From positions 21,018-85,017 of the forward strand of contig CAZVPI010000013.1 of assembly GCA_964628035.1 (NCBI GenBank): 64,000 nt of DNA. The letters are read 5' to 3'. Position numbers and translations under genes: made by a program. The DNA is from UBA2199 sp964628035 (GTDB lineage: Bacteria; Acidobacteriota; Aminicenantia; UBA2199). The notes under the pieces were generated by a model that was not told the DNA's origin, made no database searches, and was given only the letters and a program-made list of their open reading frames with translations. Below, in pieces: positions 60,601 through 64,000 of this stretch. Positions within the stretch are counted from its first letter, which is position 1. Each line of letters opens with the position of its first letter.

Positions 60601-61542
60601 ATGCAGCAGCCCATCCTGGAGATCAAGAACTTGAGCAAGAGCTACGGCGATACCGTGGCCCTGGCCAACTTCAGCCTCGACCTGCGCCGCGGCGAAGTGC
60701 TCGGCCTGCTCGGGCCCAACGGCGCCGGCAAGACCACCCTGATTTCGATCCTGTCGGGAACCCTGGGCGGTTTCGGTGGCGGGGTCCGCTTCAAGGGCCA
60801 GGACCTGTTCCGTGACCGCCAGCTGAAGAACGCCATCGGCATCGTCCCCCAGGAGATGGCCTTTTACGAAGACCTGAGCGCCATGGAGAACCTGATGTTC
60901 TGGGGCGGGCTCTACGACATCGCCAAGGCGGACCTGAAGGAGAGGGCCCGGGAACTCCTGGCCACAGTGGAGCTGAGCGCCCGCGCCAGGGAGCCGATCA
61001 AAAAATTCTCCGGCGGCATGAAGCGGCGGCTGAACATCGCCATCGGCCTGATCCACCGCCCGGAGCTGCTGCTGCTCGATGAGCCCACGGTGGGCATCGA
61101 CGTCCAGGCCAAGGTCAGCATCCTGGAGATCATCCGCAACGTCGGCCGCCAGGGAACGTCGGTGATCTTCACCACCCACCAGCTGGCCGAGGTGGAGCAG
61201 ACCTGCACGCGCATCGCCATCATGGACCAGGGGACGATCCTGGCCCAGGGCACCCTGGCCGAGCTCATCCGCATCGTCGGCGAAAAGGAAATCGCCGAAG
61301 TCGGCGGCCCGTTCACGGCCGCCGCCTTCGCGGAAGCGATGCGCGGCTTTGGCGGCGACGGCATGGAGATCCTGTCGGTGGCCGACGGCCTGGCCCATCT
61401 GGCCTTCGCGGATTCGCGGCGCATCCCGGCCATGATGCAGCACCTGTTTCAGGCCCGCGTCGCCGTTTCCGACCTGAAGATCAAGTCGCCCAACCTGGAA
61501 GCGGTGTTCCTCAAGATGACCGGCAGGAGCCTCCGCGATTGA
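60601..61542 (+). CDS. ABC exporter ATP-binding protein
   Basis: A 313-residue DrrA/CcmA-type ATPase: Walker A GPNGAGKTT (about 38-46), signature FSGGMKRRLNIAIGL, Walker B LLLLDEPTVGID, switch TTHQ. The C-terminal 80 residues are the usual exporter extension. With two ABC-2 permeases immediately downstream it forms a heteromeric exporter. No SD is visible; the ATG follows the -10 by seven bases. Confidence 0.93.
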   Translation: MQQPILEIKNLSKSYGDTVALANFSLDLRRGEVLGLLGPNGAGKTTLISILSGTLGGFGGGVRFKGQDLFRDRQLKNAIGIVPQEMAFYEDLSAMENLMFWGGLYDIAKADLKERARELLATVELSARAREPIKKFSGGMKRRLNIAIGLIHRPELLLLDEPTVGIDVQAKVSILEIIRNVGRQGTSVIFTTHQLAEVEQTCTRIAIMDQGTILAQGTLAELIRIVGEKEIAEVGGPFTAAAFAEAMRGFGGDGMEILSVADGLAHLAFADSRRIPAMMQHLFQARVAVSDLKIKSPNLEAVFLKMTGRSLRD

Positions 61543-62786
61543 GCCGCCTGGCGCTGATCATCGGCAACGACCTCAGGCGCCGCCTGCGCTCGCCCATGTC
61601 CACCCTCCTCTTCCTGGTCATTCCCCTGGCCATGACCGCCCTGATCGGCGCGATCTTCGATCCCGGAGCGGAGAACGGCATGACGCTTCCGCCGATCCGG
61701 CTGCTGGTGGTCGACAACGACAAGGGCATCGCCGCCAAGTTCCTGCTCGGCGCCCTGGACCAGAAGGAGCTCAAGGACCTGTTCCAGGTGACCCTGACCG
61801 ACGCGGCGACGGGCGAGGCGCTGATGCAGAGAGGCAAGGCTTCGGCCATGCTGGTCATTCCCAGGAATTTCAGCGACGACCTGGCCGAGCAGAGGCCCTG
61901 CGCGCTGGAGGTGGTCAAGAACCCGAGCGAGGCGTTCCTGCCGGGGGTGGCCGAGGAGTTCACCGCCATTCTGGCCGTCGGCTTCTCGGCCATCGCCCAG
62001 GTGTTCGCCGACGAGCTCAGGGTCATCCGCAGCATGCGCAGCCTGTCGCTGGAAGACGTCACTGTCGCCGACATGACGCCGTTCCTGGAAAAGGCCCGGG
62101 CCAAGTTTATCGCCCTTAAGTCGACCCTTTCGCCGCTGCTGCTGCAGGTGAAGGCGGAAACCACCAAGAAGCCGGGCCGGGAAAAACCGGCCGCCGGTTT
62201 CAACATCTTCGCCTACATCTTTCCGGGCATGCTGATCATGTTCCTGCTCTTCATCATCGAGCCCGGCCTGCGCGAGATCCAGAACGAGCGCGCCGACGGC
62301 AAGATCCGGCGCATGATGTTTTCGCCCCTTTCCGCCCTGGAGCTGGTCGCCGCCCGCATCTTCAGCGGCTGGCTCATCGGCATGCTGGTCGCGCTGCTGG
62401 CCATGGCGGCGGCGACGCTGCTGTTCGCCATCGACTGGGTGAGCCTGCCGCGGCAGCTGGCGCTGGCCGCGGCCGCCTGTTTCTGCTGCTCGGCGCTGTT
62501 CGCCATGCTCAACGCATTCTTCAAGAACAAGAACCAGGCCGGGGCCTTCGCCAGCCCCATCATCCTGGTCTTCTCCGCCTTCGGCGGCAGCATGCTGCCC
62601 CTGGAGCAGCTTCCCGCCGCCATGCGCTGGGTCGGCCGGCTGACGGTCAACCACTGGTTCATCTCCGGCAGCACGCGCATCCTGGACGGTCGGGCGCCCT
62701 GGGCGTCGCTGGCCGTGCTGACGCTCGCCGGCCTGGCCTTCGCCGCGGCGGCCATGGCCGTCCTGCCGCGGCGGCTGACGGCGTGA
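61539..62786 (+). CDS. ABC-2 type permease 1
   Basis: A 415-residue permease of the YhgE/NatB-like type: helix 1 (about 18-38), a large outer domain (about 40-215) and five helices at the C-terminus, starting FNIFAYIFPGMLIMFLLFI. The TTG start at 61539 overlaps the ATPase TGA. It should pair with the next permease to form the channel. Confidence 0.88.
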   Translation: MSRLALIIGNDLRRRLRSPMSTLLFLVIPLAMTALIGAIFDPGAENGMTLPPIRLLVVDNDKGIAAKFLLGALDQKELKDLFQVTLTDAATGEALMQRGKASAMLVIPRNFSDDLAEQRPCALEVVKNPSEAFLPGVAEEFTAILAVGFSAIAQVFADELRVIRSMRSLSLEDVTVADMTPFLEKARAKFIALKSTLSPLLLQVKAETTKKPGREKPAAGFNIFAYIFPGMLIMFLLFIIEPGLREIQNERADGKIRRMMFSPLSALELVAARIFSGWLIGMLVALLAMAAATLLFAIDWVSLPRQLALAAAACFCCSALFAMLNAFFKNKNQAGAFASPIILVFSAFGGSMLPLEQLPAAMRWVGRLTVNHWFISGSTRILDGRAPWASLAVLTLAGLAFAAAAMAVLPRRLTA

Positions 62787-62802
62787 GGCGCGGAGAGGAA
62801 CC

Positions 62803-63924
62803 ATGAAGAAAATCCTCCACCTCGGCAGGCTGGACCTGAAGCGGATGGCCAAGGACAAGGCCTTCTTTTTCTGGATCCTGGCCTTCCCTCTGGTGTTCAT
62901 CCTCATCTTCGGCAACCTTTACCGCGGGGACAGGGGCGAGGCCAAGGCTGCGCTGACCGTCCTCAACCTGGACCAGGGGCGCTGGGGGGCCCATTTCATC
63001 GAGAAGCTCCAATCGCCCAAGGTTGAGCTGTCGGTCGTGGAACGCGCTCCGCAAACGTATACCCGCCTGCTGGTCATCCCCCCCGACTTCTCGGCCAAGA
63101 TCGAGCGCAAGGCGGCCCAGAAGCTTGTCTTCAAGAAGGACTCCGAGGCCAACCTGAAGGCCGGCGCCGTGGCCGACACCAAAATCGCCCAGGCCATCGT
63201 CAAGATGATCGCGGAACTGGTGCTTTATGGCGACGGCGATCTCAAGGCGTTCTTTGCCGCGCGAAGCCCCTGGCGCGACCTGGTCGAGGTGCACTCGCGC
63301 CTCCCTCGGGGGACGATCGCCAAGATCCCGTCGGGGTTTGACCACGCCATCCCCGGCATCCTGGTGCAGTTCGTGATGATGATGGTGCTGATCTACGGCG
63401 GCATCTCGGTGATGGAGGACCGCCAGCGACGGGTGCTGGCGCGCATCCTGTATTCGCCGGCCTCCCACGCCGAGCTCTTCGGCGGCAAGCTGCTGGGGCG
63501 GCTGCTGATGGGGCTGCTGCAGTCGGCCGTCCTGGTCGCCGCCGGGCTGCTGTTCTTCCGCCTGAACCTGGGCAACGTCTGGCTGTCGGCGCTGAACATC
63601 GCCGTGTTCGCCCTGGCCATGGCGGCTCTGAGCATCTTCGTCGGCTCGGTGCTGCGCAAGGAGGAGGTGATCGTCGGCGTCGCGGTGCTGGCGGCCAACC
63701 TGTTCGCCGGCCTGGGCGGCTGCTGGTGGCCGATCGAGATCGTGCCGCCCGCCTTTCGCGCCGCCGGCATGGTCTCGCCCGGCTGGTGGGCCATGGACAC
63801 CTTCCACCAGGTCATCTTCTTCGGCAAGGGGCTGGAGACGATCTGGCCCAACCTCCTCGTGCTGCTGGCTTTCGCCGCCGCCTTCACCCTCCTGGCCTTG
63901 CGCTTCTTCAAGATCAGCGAATAA
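62803..63924 (+). CDS. ABC-2 type permease 2
   Basis: A 373-residue permease with the same plan: cytoplasmic start, helix 1 (FFFWILAFPLVFILIFGNLY), outer domain, and five C-terminal helices from GFDHAIPGILVQFVMMMVLIYGG. SD GAGAGGAA before the ATG. Cargo unknown; drugs, lipids or peptides are all possible for this family. The last 76 bases of the window hold no gene I can see. Confidence 0.88.
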   Translation: MKKILHLGRLDLKRMAKDKAFFFWILAFPLVFILIFGNLYRGDRGEAKAALTVLNLDQGRWGAHFIEKLQSPKVELSVVERAPQTYTRLLVIPPDFSAKIERKAAQKLVFKKDSEANLKAGAVADTKIAQAIVKMIAELVLYGDGDLKAFFAARSPWRDLVEVHSRLPRGTIAKIPSGFDHAIPGILVQFVMMMVLIYGGISVMEDRQRRVLARILYSPASHAELFGGKLLGRLLMGLLQSAVLVAAGLLFFRLNLGNVWLSALNIAVFALAMAALSIFVGSVLRKEEVIVGVAVLAANLFAGLGGCWWPIEIVPPAFRAAGMVSPGWWAMDTFHQVIFFGKGLETIWPNLLVLLAFAAAFTLLALRFFKISE

Positions 63925-64000
63925 GGGAGCAATTGCACATATAAGGTATACTCTAATCGGCTGTCAGGGGTTGTTTCGGTTAAGCGTCATGTTAGGGTCG

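Overview
The window is GC-rich, densely packed bacterial DNA from a Gram-negative-type organism. It has a meso-DAP-type MurE, lipoprotein signals, an AMIN/Amidase_3 amidase, many ATGA-type gene overlaps and sigma-70-like promoters (TTGACA / TATAAT). No rRNA, phage, insertion sequence or CRISPR array is present. The gene style recalls uncultured Acidobacteriota or Aminicenantes-like lineages: a propeller receptor fused to a Ser/Thr kinase, a class II ribonucleotide reductase, AmmeMemoRadiSam protein B, a DUF6150 protein and tungstate uptake. That placement is an inference from gene content, not a measured phylogeny.

Layout. 1-3000 (+): a coiled-coil membrane protein, a small membrane protein and an exported MsrB-MsrA fusion. 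3000-9750 (-): a long uracil phosphoribosyltransferase, a Tat-exported DUF362 protein, and an overlapping operon purM - DUF6150 - tupA - tupB - tupC. 9.8-11.4 kb (+): a ComF-like protein and a membrane-anchored protein. 11.6-14 kb (-): murB behind a lipoprotein. 14-30.7 kb (-): one almost gapless run of 15 genes, mraZ - rsmH - ftsL - ftsI - murE - murF - murD - ftsW - murC - ftsQ - ftsA - ftsZ - hutI - amrB - pcnB. This is the division/cell-wall cluster without mraY and murG, and with three unrelated genes at its 3' end. Divergent from mraZ is a class II ribonucleotide reductase (nrdJ), followed by a cNMP/FHA protein. 33.8-38.5 kb (-): birA, valS and a receiver-domain protein. 38.6-41.4 kb (+): a stand-alone B12-binding domain, an M23 peptidase, a lipoprotein and a PAS protein.

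41.36-42.31 kb is the least ordinary DNA. It is a convergent, mostly non-coding zone carrying six copies of a small repeat built on the heptamer GACGTYA, plus a CCAA-rich inverted repeat, around a tiny DUF2892 gene. 42.3-45.7 kb (-): a 1064-residue propeller/Y_Y_Y receptor Ser/Thr kinase preceded by a 65-residue ORF. Divergent from that ORF (+) are a SPASM-type radical SAM protein and a CsgG-like protein. 47.7-48.3 kb: tRNA-Val, tRNA-Asp and tmRNA in one array. 48.3-57 kb (+): amidase, GerMN protein, HdrD-like Fe-S oxidoreductase, GT-C-like protein, and an MBOAT/AlgJ O-acetylation pair. 57-60.4 kb (-): a CorA-family protein and a sigma / anti-sigma / periplasmic sensor / Cys-rich protein operon. 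60.6-63.9 kb (+): an ABC exporter with one ATPase and two ABC-2 permeases.

The main working themes are peptidoglycan synthesis and division (dcw run, murB, amidase, M23), envelope sensing (ECF operon, receptor kinase), tungstate uptake and deoxynucleotide synthesis. Regulation can be read in places: a three-repeat MraZ box at the mraZ start, an NrdR-like palindrome between -35 and -10 of nrdJ, and a recurring arrangement in which the -10 lies only 7-13 nt from the start codon, predicting leaderless or nearly leaderless mRNAs.
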